A stretch of DNA of 64,000 nucleotides from Varroa destructor (GCF_002443255.2 NW_019211455.1:39847449-39911448), one strand, 5' to 3'. Positions 1-13,009 are shown, counted from the first letter of the stretch. The notes: generated by a model not told the origin, from the letters alone. Numbers and translations: made by a program.

Positions 1-251
1 TGAAGTTTATCGTAGTGCCGACCAATCATGATGGCCATAACCCCGGAAGCGAATTTCTCCAAGGGAGGACCACTTACACATTTGATGCCACTTGACGTTA
101 TTGTCGTTTGGAACTCGTGATCAAACTTCCGTTCTATGTGTCTGAATGCATCCTTGCTATCTTCGCCAATTTCTTTATAGTACGGAACAAGAGCTCGGAC
201 ACCCTTCAATATTTTTGCCAGTTTAGCACCGGATAGCTTGGCTGTCGTCAT
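1..251 (-). CDS. Partial unrecognised protein, 5' coding part (continues beyond left edge)
   Basis: Seen: the minus strand is open from an ATG at 251-249 to the window edge, 83 codons. The only Met upstream in the same open frame would be none, because the frame closes at a TGA near 455, so this ATG is the natural start; A is at -3. About 70 percent of codons begin with a purine, a strong coding signature. The peptide begins MTTAKLSGAKLAKILKGVRA, is basic and helical at first, then carries a K-F-D-H-E-F stretch around residues 45-50 and a more hydrophobic segment near residues 68-77 (FASGVMAIMIG). A GTAAGT lies in frame after codon 59 (around 74), so the exon could end there, but coding character continues past it. 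I do not recognise the family. It is divergent from the HAUS3-like gene, with about 660 bp between the two start codons. Confidence 0.6.
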   Translation of the reverse strand, partial: MTTAKLSGAKLAKILKGVRALVPYYKEIGEDSKDAFRHIERKFDHEFQTTITSSGIKCVSGPPLEKFASGVMAIMIGRHYDKL

Positions 252-912
252 AATGACGAACAGTCGGCAAAGATAGATTGCAATAAACACGACGAATCGG
301 TACGATGGCACTTCGGCTAGGGTAGCAGCTGATTCTGTACGGTAGACTAAAGTCACAATAGTTTTACCCACTAATCGTGCACACTCCTTCCATAAGACCC
401 CAGTCCAATTACAGTGCCGACACCAGAAAGTACTGCTTATGTTATTTATCGTAGAACATCAATTAGATCATTATAAATAAACAAAAAACTTTTGTTTTCA
501 ATAATAGAACACATGCGTCAGATGTTTTTGCTGCGGAGCGTTTATTTATATCAACACAGCGACTTGACCGATTGAATGAATGTATTCGTGTTCGACTGCC
601 TTATTTCCATCTTATAGGGCAGCTAACCTCACAGAGCCAGCCAGGTGAAGTAGACTGGCCTAGCAGGTCACCTTGTGCTTCCAGCGTGAGATATAAAGCA
701 AACTATTGCTCAAGATAACAATGTAAAATTGGAGAAAAACGTATCGTTGGCACTACTAAGTTGGCATTCCGGCTTCTACATCAGCGTCGTCCGCTACCGT
801 CCCCACACCACAACAAAGGCCTCATCGTAGCTTTTGGCGGTTGTCGGTTGTGGCCTGCAGGGGCAAAGCCAGTTGTCAAAAACAATTTTCTTTGTAAAAT
901 TACAGATAGAAA
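252..912. promoter_or_regulatory. Divergent intergenic/5'UTR region, probable bidirectional promoter
   Basis: This is the interval between two start codons facing apart: ATG at 251 (minus) and ATG at 913 (plus). No TATA box is obvious near either start. The part next to the plus-strand gene (about 785-890) is richer in G and C and contains CCGCTACCG and CACACCACAACA motifs, consistent with a TATA-less promoter or 5'UTR. Exact transcription starts cannot be placed from sequence alone. Inference: the two genes may share regulation. Confidence 0.4.
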
Positions 913-3900
913 ATGAGGTATGAGTATGTGAGTGCTGGAAGCGGTGACGCCTGTGCAATGGTTGTCGTAAGATCGTTGAAAGAATTACCTTTTAAAATTA
1001 TGTTATTAAGGGTTTATGATGCTTAAAATACGCACAAGTGAACGGGTCAGCTGGCAATGTGTGCCATGTAAAGTATAATACAGAAAGCGGGTATAGGATG
1101 ATGTGTCTAGGATTTCCTCTCACATATATCGTGCTAACTGGATTGCCTTGCAACACTTTTATTAAGATTGTATTTCAATTCAAACTTCAGCAACTTCAGC
1201 GAACGAATACTAGAACTCTTGCGTGAACATGATTTTCCGGGAGCGGAAAAATTCGACGAAACTGACATCGAAATGATGGCAACAAACAGGCATGTTAGAG
1301 ATTTTTTTGTAAAAGTAAGTAACTTTATTATTATATCGTTGGGTTTTTATGAAATGCTACATTTAAACTGAGTGTGTTAGAACTGTGGTGATTATATTAT
1401 GAAATTTAAGAAGGAACTAAAAAATTAACTAGTTAATTGTTTAAGACTATGATAAATTACTTTTTATAAACAAAAAAAACTAGGCGATAGATCTTGTTTT
1501 TCGGCGTCGAATATTAGGTAGTTAACAAGATTTGTTTTGCGTAATTCCAGATAGCAAGTATGGACCCTCAGCTCTTCCTCAACAAAGACCAAGCCAGAAT
1601 GTAAGTATGATATTGACAGATGTCGTTTGACTGTTTATTATTTATGTATCGCGATGCATAAAATCTTGTTTCAGTGATGTCATTTTTTACTGTTGTTTAC
1701 AAAACAAATATGCTTGCTGCGTAACTATTAATACAGACAACGACATGTTCTTAGCACCATATCACTTTCCTATACACAGTACCTAAGCCTTCTGTTCTAG
1801 AACTCGTATTCATTAGCTTGCCGATATTGCGATAACTGTAAAAGTCCACCAGTATCCCAACGTTCCATTGATTTCTTTGTGATTTCAGACTTCAGCTCGC
1901 TGGTGAGATGAATGATCCTTCCTTTGTTCCTCTTGAACCAGGTGCGGTTCGCAAACAGATGTGTCTCATCGAGAGTAAGAGACGTCGTGATAAAATTCTG
2001 CAGTAAGTTAGTCATACTAACAAACAAAGTTATATTTATATTTTGGAAATGGTAAATAAATAAATTAAGAAGTGGCTGTTTTTTGGGGGGAAGAGGGTAT
2101 TGGTTATAGTGCGATTGTAAAATGTTTTGCCCCTGTTGCAGAGTAATGGTAAGAAACCGTGTTGTTAATGTTCTGTCAAGGCCCTTATTTCGGTCCTATT
2201 CCTAACAGTGAAGAGACTTGCCCGATGTAGTTCGTAGAAATTGTATGAATACTTCGGCAGAATCGAGACTTTGATGCTTCCAACGGACTGCCGAGTATCC
2301 TGTGGTAGAATATAATACTAGTTAATTTCATAGTTGATTGTAAATAATTGATTTTATGCATGCTTTTACACTTCATCGGCGGCTGCTGTAGCTCACTGCA
2401 TCGCTTTCAGTAATCTATTATCGGAACAGAATACCTACAAAGACCAGCTCAATTGTGAGGCAGTGGTTAGAATTTCTGTTGGCGGAACCTTAAAAAAAAC
2501 CAAAAAATTGTATGATCGAATTTGCAGTTATGTGTAGCAGTACAGTATTCAACTCTGCTAAACTTGCCAACGTGATGGATTTTGCCTAGTTAAATTCGAT
2601 CAGAATAAATTGGCGTGGCATTAATGATATAGTGGTATTTCAAATCAGTGGTTACGAACTTATTACCTCACTTTGTATAGAAAATTATTCATCTTTCGCG
2701 TTTTTAACCTGTTTTCAGAATGAGACTCCGGCATAAACATGAGGAAAAACGCCAACTAGAGGAAGCGATCGCCGTCTTAGAAGCAGATGAAAGATTTCGA
2801 ACTGAACACCGCATTAAAAGGGAAGCTGAAATGGAATTGGAAGAATTACTTCGTAGGGCAGCAGACGATAAACTTAACAAGGCACACGAGCGGGTTCAGA
2901 ATGCTATTACCATGGTGAGATGGGAAAAATTATGTACAGATAAAATAAATATTTCTACTAAATAAAAACATTCATGTGCACCAAAGTACCCTTCATAAAT
3001 AGTAGGCTATCTTACTAAAGGCTTTCTTACGAATCAGGTGTGAGTTCAGTTACAACGTTACTAATTACTTTCAATGAAATAGAACAAAATAGTAAAGAAT
3101 TTATTATTTTATTGGATCACCGTATTGTCCTTAACGCACGATCTTTTGGTCACAATGGAGCTGCCTAATTCCCCGGGAGGTGTCATTCATTTTGTTGCAG
3201 TTCATGACGAAAGGTCAGTCCCATCTGAAGAAATTGACAAACATTGTCGAGAAACTCAAGGAATCAAATGGACTGCGCAATATCATCAATCAGGAGAAAT
3301 ATGTCACTCTTGCGTACGTACAAAGTTTGAACCTCGATTAACTTTCTTGCGTCATTTAATGAAAGTGTGACGAGTTTATAAGAAGAAATCCATGCCGACG
3401 ATAATATACTATAATGTTTATATTTGAGTTCACTAAATAACAAGAAACTAACTCATCGTAGGCTCATTAGTTTTAAAACACTGCACATGCACTAAATACA
3501 GCTGCGTGTCTTTTGGAGCATTTTGTATATGGATTATATGAGTAAATGACGTTTTTAAACAAGATTTGTGTGAACAAAAGTAAAACTATTGCTGGCTGAA
3601 GAAAGGAAATGCTTACCTTTACCATAGCCATTCGTAGAGGGCAAAAGGTGGGCAATGCGACGGAAGAACTTACACATAAGTTGAATGTTATGTATAATGT
3701 TCTTTATGCCTGTAAGGATGTATATAATATTAGTTAGCGGGTAGATTTCCGATAGAGAAAGTAGTCTAAAGTCACAAAAATAAAGACTTTCGTAGTTATA
3801 GAATTCGTCAAGGAATGAATTTTGATAGGTAAACAATCTTATATTCGTATTTTGTGCTTTTTCATTCATCAATAGAAATGATATCGTAGACGCGTGCGAG

Positions 3901-6345
3901 ACGCTCCATAAAATTGTCAACCGACCGGACCCAGACCCGGAGCGCTACGCGGTACCACTAGGAGAAAACAAGGGTGTATACCTCCTGAAAACGCTTCGCG
4001 ACGCGTCCGCTCAGTGAGTATTTATTTAATTATCCTTGAGCACCACAATGAAGCGTAAAGGGAGCTACGCACCTACTGCCTTGTGTTAAAACAATATCAT
4101 CGAGCCGAAAACACCAAGGAAGAATAGAGTATGATCAAAATGAGGTTAAGCATTGTTTTCTATTGAAGTCCAGCTGTGAACTTTATTTTTCGACTCTTTC
4201 TTATTTTTGAAAAGTATATTCGAAACAGAACATTTGAGAATAAATCGAATTTGTTACGGAGCCTCTGTATCGCCGGACAATGTGTTACTTTTAAGGTTAG
4301 ATGGGCAGTGCAATGACATTTTGTCTGTCATGAGGCAGCTTGGTGGCAGCTCTTTGCTATTCGGCCGTTTCGAAAAAGCTTTGACATCTTACCGAGAATT
4401 GATCCAGGACTCCATAAAGATCTTTATCAATGAGCTGTTCCAGTCGACATCAGCAGCTTCTAAACGACAATTGCAACAGGTACTAAAATTAGTTCAGACC
4501 AAATAGAAATTTTTTTTCATCAAAAGAATTAGTTAATCCTTAAAGTGTGAACAATCAGGTTGGTATAGCATTTTTTTTACGTGGTAGTTTATATGATTCT
4601 TACATATGTCGTTTATGAGGAAAGCTTTTTAAGACACGAAACAAACGTTGATGATTTGTAAAACACGATAATTCAAGTTAGTTGCTGCTTTTTCGGAATT
4701 TTCTTCAATTTTGTAGTTGGAACCTTTAATGACATCCCTGGAAGCTGTAATCTGGGCCCAAAGGTGTATTATTTCCGAAGAAACTGTGTTTCTCCAAAAA
4801 TGTCACGAATCGTTTGAGTCAGGCGATGAATGGGCCAGATCAATAATGTTGGCCCTGCCCGGAATCGAAGGCGGCATCAAAAACACGACGGTATTTATAA
4901 AATTTGCATAATTCGATAATTAGTTATTCATAATATTCAAATAAGAGTTCTAGCGGGCGGTGTGGAGAAAAGTCGGTCGTTTTGTACTTATGTATCTTAC
5001 GTACGTTTCTCGGTTATCGGTCTCTCTATTTTGCAGGCCACGAATAGAAGGCCTGCTAACGTTACCCAAATGGGTGACGGTTCCTGTCTGCACCCTTTAT
5101 CTCAATGTAAGTTATTTCGGAACATCACCATAGCTCGGCACAGAAAAGTTTTTACTCCTTGTATCTATCTTAGAAAATAAGCTGATCTATTATTAATCCC
5201 TGCAACACATCTGTGTATTCGTTTGCTATAAGGAATGCACCCTTGTCTTTTACTCAACCAAACTAGATTATATAGCACATGGGGTCATTGCTTTGTTTAT
5301 CTGGTTTCAGCCGCGATTCTTAGTTCAACAGTACTAGAGACATCGGTGAATGGTACGGTCAAGTCTTTCTGTACATCGATGTCGAGCGCAGGTCCTAGCA
5401 ACGCAGACAATGGAGCTCAGCTTTGGCGAACTCCCCAGATAATTGTACAGATAGAAGATACTCTCAGCTCAATGACACGTTTTTGTAATGCACTACATCG
5501 GGCGTAAGTGGCAAATGTTTTGAAATTGTCTATGCTGTAATTGTTTATCTCTTTTTGCTACGAGACGAAGTGAGGCAAACACAGACAGTGACTGGAGCTA
5601 CGTTTGTTAAACAGTAGATGTAGGGTATTAAAAAAAATATAGTTTCTATTCGCAAATTCAGTGAACAAAGTAGCGTTTGAGTATGACGATGAAGTCTGTC
5701 TTTTATCTCTTGTTTTATTCGTTTCCCGTACACGATGACCGTACAAAATATACGGAATTGGGTATTATTAGGTGTGAAGCGATTCAGAGTGATCGAAGGG
5801 TGCTTCGAGGATGTCAGGGCGTTGAGGTGATTTCGGATAGCGCTCAAACTCAGCTCAGGTCACTGAAAGCGGATATGGAGAAGAAAAAGTCTTGTATTAT
5901 GCGGCTTCTTCAAGGACGAGATCAACTCCTAAAGGTACACGTACGTGTAGAGGAAGACGCGACTAACCCTAGCTTAGCTAGCAAGTGGTAACACTGAATA
6001 GCTTTAGATAATGTAACTAATCCTGTTAGTAGGTGGCAAATTTTGTATAAACTAGCTGCACCATATCATAAATGCGTTCGTATCTAAATGAAAATATAAT
6101 AATACACCAAAAATTACTTAGAAAACTCTTATAGGGATTTGTGTATAGGCTTCTGTTATAGCGTCACCTCATTATTCCAACAGCATCGACTAATTATTTG
6201 GTTGATTTTTAATTTATTTCTATTTTTTTTGCAGGACCAGCAGGATCAAAACGAAGCTCATCAGCAACGAATTCTAATATCATTTTCCATTGTCAATCGA
6301 GACAGCTATGAGAAAGCTGTCGAACACACGAAGTTATTCAAATAA
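913..6345 (+). CDS. HAUS augmin-like complex subunit 3-like protein (13 coding exons, 571 aa)
   Basis: Exons read: 913-917, 1191-1314, 1551-1600, 1889-2002, 2719-2914, 3201-3313, 3876-4013, 4215-4479, 4717-4890, 5037-5106, 5311-5503, 5772-5934, 6235-6345. All junctions are GT-AG, phases agree throughout, and the sum is 1716 nt ending in TAA. The N-terminus (about residues 4-80) has the HAUS3 layout: a short helix, an F/Y-P-x-A turn (DFPGAEKFDETD), an FF pair, then an N-x-D-Q-A helix. Residues about 85-165 are a charged coiled coil, as are 165-200 and 495-540. Residues about 390-455 are a Ser/Thr/Asn-rich linker. Length matches the family (about 570-600 aa). Augmin binds spindle microtubules and recruits gamma-tubulin to branch new ones. 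Family assignment rests on pattern recognition, not on a search; another centrosomal coiled-coil protein remains possible. Confidence 0.65.
1181..1200 (+). other. Tandem 3' splice acceptors, 9 nt apart
   Basis: Two CTTCAG-type acceptors end at 1190 and 1199. Both leave the same phase after the five coding bases of exon 1 (ATGAG). Using the first gives MSNFSERIL; using the second gives MSERIL. Which one is used cannot be decided here. Confidence 0.5.
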
Positions 6346-8639
6346 CAACAAAACTTGTTTATAGAAGTGAGCAACGATTACCGGACTTTGTGTAGTGTTA
6401 TGTTTTGAATAATAGTATTTGATATTTTGTATTGTGTACATCGCCAGCAGTGCTTTGCCTTCTTCTAGTATTTTCTACTTTTACCTGTTTTTAGAAAAAG
6501 TCAGTATAAACTGGGACTCAGGGTTTTTTGTATTGAAGAAAAGCTAGCTTTTATTTAGATAACTACTGTTGCTGCTGCTGCTGTCCTCTAGGTACAAGGG
6601 GTTTTTAGAAAAATGGATTGACGAAATAGCCATATAACAACGTTTGATCAAACATATATATTCCATATGGTTCTAAAAATTTCTTGGTTCCTATACAGAA
6701 GACCACTTTGTTGTTGTTTAGATGGGTCCTATTATATAAATAGCAGACGTCATTTACATGATAACAAGCCACATGTTCGAAGTTTAGGGTATACGTTTTG
6801 CTCAAATTATGACAGTAGATGTCCATGTTCTAACCTAAACTAGGTACTCCACACTCGTGTGTGTCGTTCCTCGGTCAGTATTTCCTCTTATACTTAGTTC
6901 CAGTGATGGCTACAACAGGTGGAGGGCTGATACAACGAAGAATTCGTGTGCGAGTTACAAGTATGCTACTGACATGTGAAGGCACGAATAATGATGGGGA
7001 TTATGAATTTGCCTAGGAATGTAAGAGTAAATACTAGAAAATTGACCAGGACATAACCAACCCTTAACCTTTTAAAGATCGATTGCAAACAACACTAAAA
7101 GGGCGTATACTGAGATTATATGCTATGGATTCTTGACACTTGTTGTCGAATAGTGGCTTTATTGATGGCCTGTTGGCATTTTGCCTGCTTACTGGATGCA
7201 GGGGCGGATAAATCTTATCCTAGACACGTTTGTTTCACTGTTGAAGGTTCAAAGTGTAATGCAACGCTAATGCAGTTCTGAACGTACTATTCGAAACTAC
7301 GGTCATCTCGTTGTGTGCGATCAAAATAACGAAAATCATATCTGACAACAAGGCCAAGCCAGCTCCGAGATCCGGAATTCAATAAAGCAGACATGAGTTA
7401 TACTGTTAGGTTGTCTAGATCTATTTAGTTAACTGAAAGTGTGGGCTAATTTTCAAATCATATAACATAGAAGAGAGATATTTTGGTAAATGTTAGACAC
7501 GCTACACCTTCCTGTGTCAACAATCAAGTCAGCGCTTTAGGTGCTTTCCCATAGTATCTGCTTGCAGCTTACATTGCCATACTAAATTTCGAGAAAATCA
7601 ATGTCTATTGATACTACGCCACCTATCGTTTCTTTTAACGCGAAGAAGCAATTGAACTTATGAAGATATAAATATGGGAAATATGAAGACTAAAGCTACC
7701 GCTAGATTCACTTTCACTCGACCCAGACCCAGATTGATGTACAGCGATGAGGTCACATTGTGCATTTGAGTAAATATTTGACGTACTGTGCAAAAATATG
7801 GAAATGGAGTAATTCGATATTGTGCTAAAGATATGAAAAGAAGATTGAAAGCTAAGCTGTTGTAGAAGCTGTAGGACATGCGATTTGGAATCAGATTTAT
7901 TTCGGTTTCCATTCTGACGACGGCTCAGGTGTTTTAAGCTGCCGCATTGGTGAGAGGATATTAAGCCTGAATGCATACTGAAAAAGAAATGATCACTCTT
8001 TTTCGCGGCAGAAATAGATTTATCATCAAATAACGTATACACCGTACACCGAATTTTTTTTTCTAGGGAGTTTATTCGTTAATGCGTGTATCGTTTGAAA
8101 TTTCAAGTACAGAAGTGCTACCACCAACTATTTATACAACTGAGGTTCGTAGCTCTCTGTCTGAACGATAATACCGAACGTAAAATACATGTCTAAACAT
8201 TCATTTAGCTCTATCAACTTCGACGCGATGAATGCTTTTAGTCAAATTGCATGGTAGTCCCCAGGGCCCTCATCAAATCCAGTGAATCAGGCAAATGAAC
8301 TTTTATTTACTAGGGGCCTTTATGTAAAATATGTAAATGGCTATAATTTATTTCAAACCTGATGAAGTGATAACCTCAAAGCAGTAAAGCACAATCACGG
8401 GTAACATAGTTTTGAAATCGAAGCATGTGTATTATATTGGTGAGCTTTATTATCTCAGAGTTTACTGTTGATAGGATTAACACAAAAAATGTTCTGATAC
8501 TAGTAGATTCTTCCATTAGCTAATGTTTGATGAAAATACCTTACAGTTAGTTGATAATGAACGCTCTTTTTCTCTCCACCAGCCACAACCGTTGCTATGA
8601 ACTTTTCGCTATTGTAGAAATATAACCTTCTAGTAAATA
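6346..8639. other. 3' flank of the HAUS3-like gene and intergenic DNA
   Basis: No canonical AATAAA is present within the first 200 bases after the stop at 6345; GAATAATAG near 6417 followed by a TTTTGTATTGTGT stretch is the best weak candidate for the polyadenylation site. A short (TGC)n run lies near 6568. Open frames at 7635-8042 and 7658-7912 (minus) overlap in different frames. The two frames I checked show no convincing codon periodicity, so I do not call them genes. Confidence 0.4.
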
Positions 8640-8690
8640 ATATATATATATATATGTGTGTATGAATATATATGTGTATGCATGTACGTA
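8640..8690. repeat. (TA)n / (TG)n mixed microsatellite
   Basis: A run of TA dinucleotides from 8640 to about 8656 continues into interrupted TG and TA units up to about 8690. Confidence 0.8.
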
Positions 8691-9756
8691 TACTAATATT
8701 AGTCCCTTCCACGTCGACAGTCACGTCCAACGGTAAGGATTCCGCTGGAGCTGCTATGCAGGATAATCTGCTAGCACGACCCTTTTTGCGGTAGGAACCA
8801 TAAATTGGGGCAAGCACGCCTCAAAAGAAGCAGCCAGGTTCTTTCTTTACAACGTATTCTTTGGCTCCCTTGGATCAACGCCGCTCACCCAAACTGCATC
8901 CTATTAGAAATGGGACGTTTCAAAGATAACATTAACGTCATATATTTGTTGGGACGCTGTACGATACACGTTTCAATTGCTTTGCAAGCTGTGAGAGAGC
9001 TCGGGTTTTAGGCATTTTAAGTGCGCGCGGGTAAATGTAAGGACTGGCTAACTGGGAAACGCGTTCGACTAGCCGGAAGTGCCTATGGGCTTACACCTTG
9101 GGCGTCTTCGCATAAGCCCTCTTTCCCGTACAAAGTTTTTTCACTGGAAAAGAACACTAACTATATCTCAGAACTCAAGTTTTATTGTATAAAGTTTATT
9201 TATCAAACAGTACTAACATAAGTTACCGACACCGAGCGCGAACGCACTTGAAATATCGTTTGATGATTGTTAATTTTAGAGAATTTGGCCGCATTGATTC
9301 AGGCACACAGCAGCGACAATGCATGGTCGAAGAAGGCATAGTTTAGCTTAAATCCGTACGTAGACGTAGATATATTAAAGTCCTCAGTTTAGTAAAACAG
9401 CCAGGAGGTGTGCGTCAGGCATTATTTAAAAAGCATATTGCAAAGCAGTGGATGTAAGAGCAGACCTGCTAGATAAATTTCTCTCATCTCAGTATTATCA
9501 TAAAAATTGCCGTATAGTCTTTTGCAGATTTCAGCTGCGCCATGCATATATTCGTAGCAATTATCAAACCGCACTACAGATGCCAGCTAAAAAATCTTTT
9601 AATCTGTACGACAGGGCGTAATTATATGGCGTCAGTTATAAATCTACCAGACCTCTCAATTCAAGCATGTTCGAACCTCTGGCGTCTTTTGCTGGGGATC
9701 GCTGAACGCTGTTGGCGCAGGCACGCCCGTGCACGTTGGCAAGTTCTCAACCTCAA

Positions 9757-9960
9757 TGCCCCTAATTGCTTAATGGGTAAGGTGTTTTCCTGCCGATCTT
9801 AAGGATACGTTATGCTCTACGTTCGAAGCCGCGCGTAGACACGTTTGGGAGCCAACAATCTGATGGAATGCCTAACGACGATACTGTACGTAAAACTCGA
9901 AACATAGAGACCCTGGGACCTCATGTAACGTGTGCCCCGCAGTGGTAACGTATTTATCAA
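9757..9960 (+). mobile_element. tRNA-derived SINE, copy A
   Basis: A head resembling tRNA starts at CCCTAATTGCTTAATGGGTA (A-box-like, about 9759-9779). A second promoter-like box follows near 9818 (CTACGTTCGAAGCC, close to the B-box consensus GGTTCRANTCC). The phrase AAGGATACGT(T/G)ATG just before it is shared with copy B at 20.6 kb. Downstream body includes GTACGTAAAACTCGAAACAT at 9886-9905, repeated with one mismatch in copy D at 13163-13182. The 3' boundary is uncertain. SINEs are non-autonomous and depend on a LINE reverse transcriptase, none of which is visible in the window. Confidence 0.6.
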
Positions 9961-12900
9961 TTGATTTTAAGGACACGGAAAATAACCTAAATTTGCCTTT
10001 GCCTGTTTCTTTAAGACATTTTTGCTTAGCTCTGGAGTGATGGGCACTTCGGGGATATCCATTATTATTATTATTATACGACCAGGTATTCGACCTTCCA
10101 AAAGATCTATTGTTCGAAGTTATGGCAGATCCTCAAATAAAGGATAAAGAATATCACGAAGGCTCCAACCACGAAATAACGAATGAATCTTAACGTTTCT
10201 GTTGGCTGTTTGCCTGGTGCCTCGAATGCTGTACAATTTCCTCCAGACTTTGGAATCCCTTTGGACCGCCCTATTACCGAAGTCAAAAAAAAAAAAGAAT
10301 GGTTGCTATTTACTGTGACTATTGTGTGTTGTCATCGTGCGTAATGGCTGAATTACGCCTTTGCTTATATAACCATAACTAATCATTTTTACGCGCTTGC
10401 TAGACGCAGCGCTCATCGACAGCTATAAAATCAAAGGTAAGGCCGCTTACAACATGGGCAATCGAATCACCGAAATATATTTCGGGTAACTTCTAGATGT
10501 TCACTCGCCGGCACCGGGTCATTTTTTCAGTGTATTTTGAGAAGAATTGAAACGATTACATGATATACATATGACAGGCGCAGTTTGCATATAAAAGACT
10601 TCGATGTAAGGGTTTAGTATAAATAAACAGTAGACTAAATGGGTAACAAACTAGATTTTTTTTGTGTGACCCTAAACTGCATTCCTGTTACATTAATGTA
10701 CTATCCGTAGTCTCCGCGCACTCCAGAACAAAAGGTTCTTAAGTGAGCTGGTATAATTTATGTGTTATATTTGTCTGTTGTCAAGGTACTCTTTGTACGG
10801 CCTTTGTCTTTGTCAAGGTAAGGCTTTAGCGATTTTGCAGGTATAAAAGGTGCAGAATGAACAAGAGGAGTACCCAATGGGACTACTTTTGTCAATCCAA
10901 AAGTGCAAAGCGCTCGCTTTCCAACCAGTCAACAAGCCATCAATATACTTCTGCATGAAAGTTACGTATTCTGCAATGCATTTCAAACCAGGTTCGCATG
11001 TAATCTTATATATGTGTGTGTAATGATTTCCCTACTGTAAAGAATGAACTAATGCTAATTGCATGCAATTTTAGGGTCGTATGGGGTTAGATGATGTAGA
11101 CAAAAAAATGAAAATTAGCTGCTAGAATTGTCTGCCTGTACAATAATGAAAAATTCCAAAAGTATACATTAGAAGGAAGCTACCTTATGGTAGTCTTGTC
11201 TTCATATCTAGAGATATAGCCAAAATTGCGGCACACGAAAGATTTGATAAGGCAGAGCGGCCGTATAGTTGCCTACGACTTGATTAAAAATTTGATCATG
11301 TTAGGAAAGCAGGTGCCTACAAACCACTAATCAGTAAAAAAGACAGTACACGAAGGAGCAAAAACTCTTACGAAAAAGGTCCGACAGACCGATTAGATAT
11401 ACTTAGAACAAACGCTAGGCCCGTGCGTGAAGTATTCCTTCATGGCACTGACAACACAACATAATAGTAGAACAACCACGTTTTTTTAAAAAGAGTTAGG
11501 TACGACATATCACGAAATCAAGCCACTACGTTCATAGAGAATTTAGCTTAGCCGGTAATGTTCTGCGATTTTTACCTGTTTTTTCCAACCCGAGTAGCGT
11601 GTATTCAGGTAGCATACACGTGTATCGCTCTGTCCTGCTCGTTCGAGCATGAGGTCGAAATTCCATAACCATGAGACACTGTAACTCCATGTTATATCAG
11701 TTTCACTAAACGTCGAAGAGATTATTTCCTTGTTTGCCGATTTATATGGCTGGATTAATCTTAGTTCGACTACTTAACAGTCGCAAAGGCGATGCTACTT
11801 TGGGCTACGATTCGGCCAAACTAGATCTTGCTCTAACTCAGCAAAAAGCGAATCCAAAGGTTCAAAGAATCATCATACAAATGCATAACTGAAGAATAGG
11901 ACCATTCTGTTTGATTTAGTGTGGCCAACATTTTCTCTAACATGTCATAGGTAAGCAGCAGCCATTCCTTTAACATGCAAACATGAAAAAACCTAAATTA
12001 CGTTCTACACACGATCAGTGGCTCAAGGCTGCGACTCACTTGCTAATCAAAGAAAGAACTTTAATAGCGTAAGCTGCGTGCAAACCCAGATTCCATTACT
12101 ATCCGTGAACGCTTATTAGGAAGACTGGCAAAGACAACACGGAAAAGTACATCTGTACTTACTTCGGAATAACTTTCTTAACTTTTTTTTTTATTTGGTG
12201 CTGTCCGGAACTTTTATCATTATTGTTATATGCACTCGAAAAAGGTTCGATCCATGGAAAACAGTCATAGACGGCAATGATACGTTTGATGATGTTATTT
12301 GCCGACATAAAGATCTTGTCGAAAAAATCCGCTGTTGTACGATGATATTATTTGCATTAATAGTCTTGCTTCAACTTATTTCCGGCAATTGTCTAGAACA
12401 ACAGCCTATTTCTCTAATAATAAATTATTAGTTACTGTAAGAACTGCAAGTTTAGTTGAGACGACTGTGAAGGGTTTAATCCGCCAAGAATGTAGGACTA
12501 CAGCAATAAGGTCGTGCTACCCGAACATAAAAGGATCGTTCTAAAAACTTTCTCTGACTTAATAAAATTATTTCTGTCTAGCTTAACGCGCATTCGAACG
12601 GGTTTGGGATCAGTTTACGGATCAGCGATCGATGTCGTCTGGACTGATTAGAGCTGATCTTATAATAGTTAGAATATTTAAAAGCTTGCAGATTCCTATA
12701 AGAAAAAACCTTAAATAGCAACAAAATACATTAAGGAGCTACCAAGTTAACTGTGGACACTTCGATGTTAGCGTTCTCTGTTTGGCTGCTAGATCTGATC
12801 CATTATTTTTTTTAAATGCAGAAAACATTCTTAATAGAAACTCAATTTAAAATATGTAAACATTGTTATAAAATCAAGAATTTCGTCTGCTATAAACTTC

Positions 12901-13009
12901 TATGTGAAATATTTGTTCACAAACCATAAAGCACGATTGCTGAGAGAGGCTTCATACAACTCCATCAATTTGATGAATACGATTTAGATTTCCGCTTGAA
13001 GCTTCCACG
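9961..13009. other. Intergenic or intronic AT-rich DNA
   Basis: An (ATT)6 run lies at about 10061-10077. A TATAAAA motif at 10842-10848 is followed by a 33-codon ORF beginning only about ten bases later, too close for a normal TATA-to-ATG spacing. GGTTCGATCC near 12244 matches a tRNA B box but has no A box or cloverleaf around it. Nothing else is supported. Confidence 0.4.

Noticed and set aside
1797..2027. Minus-strand ORF in the HAUS3-like gene
   Set aside because: It is the antisense shadow of the exon at 1889-2002, which fits the plus-strand gene in phase.
3876..4013. Alternative acceptor for this exon at the TAG ending about 3888
   Set aside because: It leads to an in-frame TAA within a few codons, whereas the acceptor ending at 3875 keeps the frame open through the exon.
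9045..9115. TGGCTAACTGG, a perfect A-box consensus near 9047
   Set aside because: No acceptable B box follows and the flanks do not align with the SINE copies.
12244..12254. GGTTCGATCC, a perfect tRNA B box
   Set aside because: No A box at the proper distance and no cloverleaf arms; probably coincidental.
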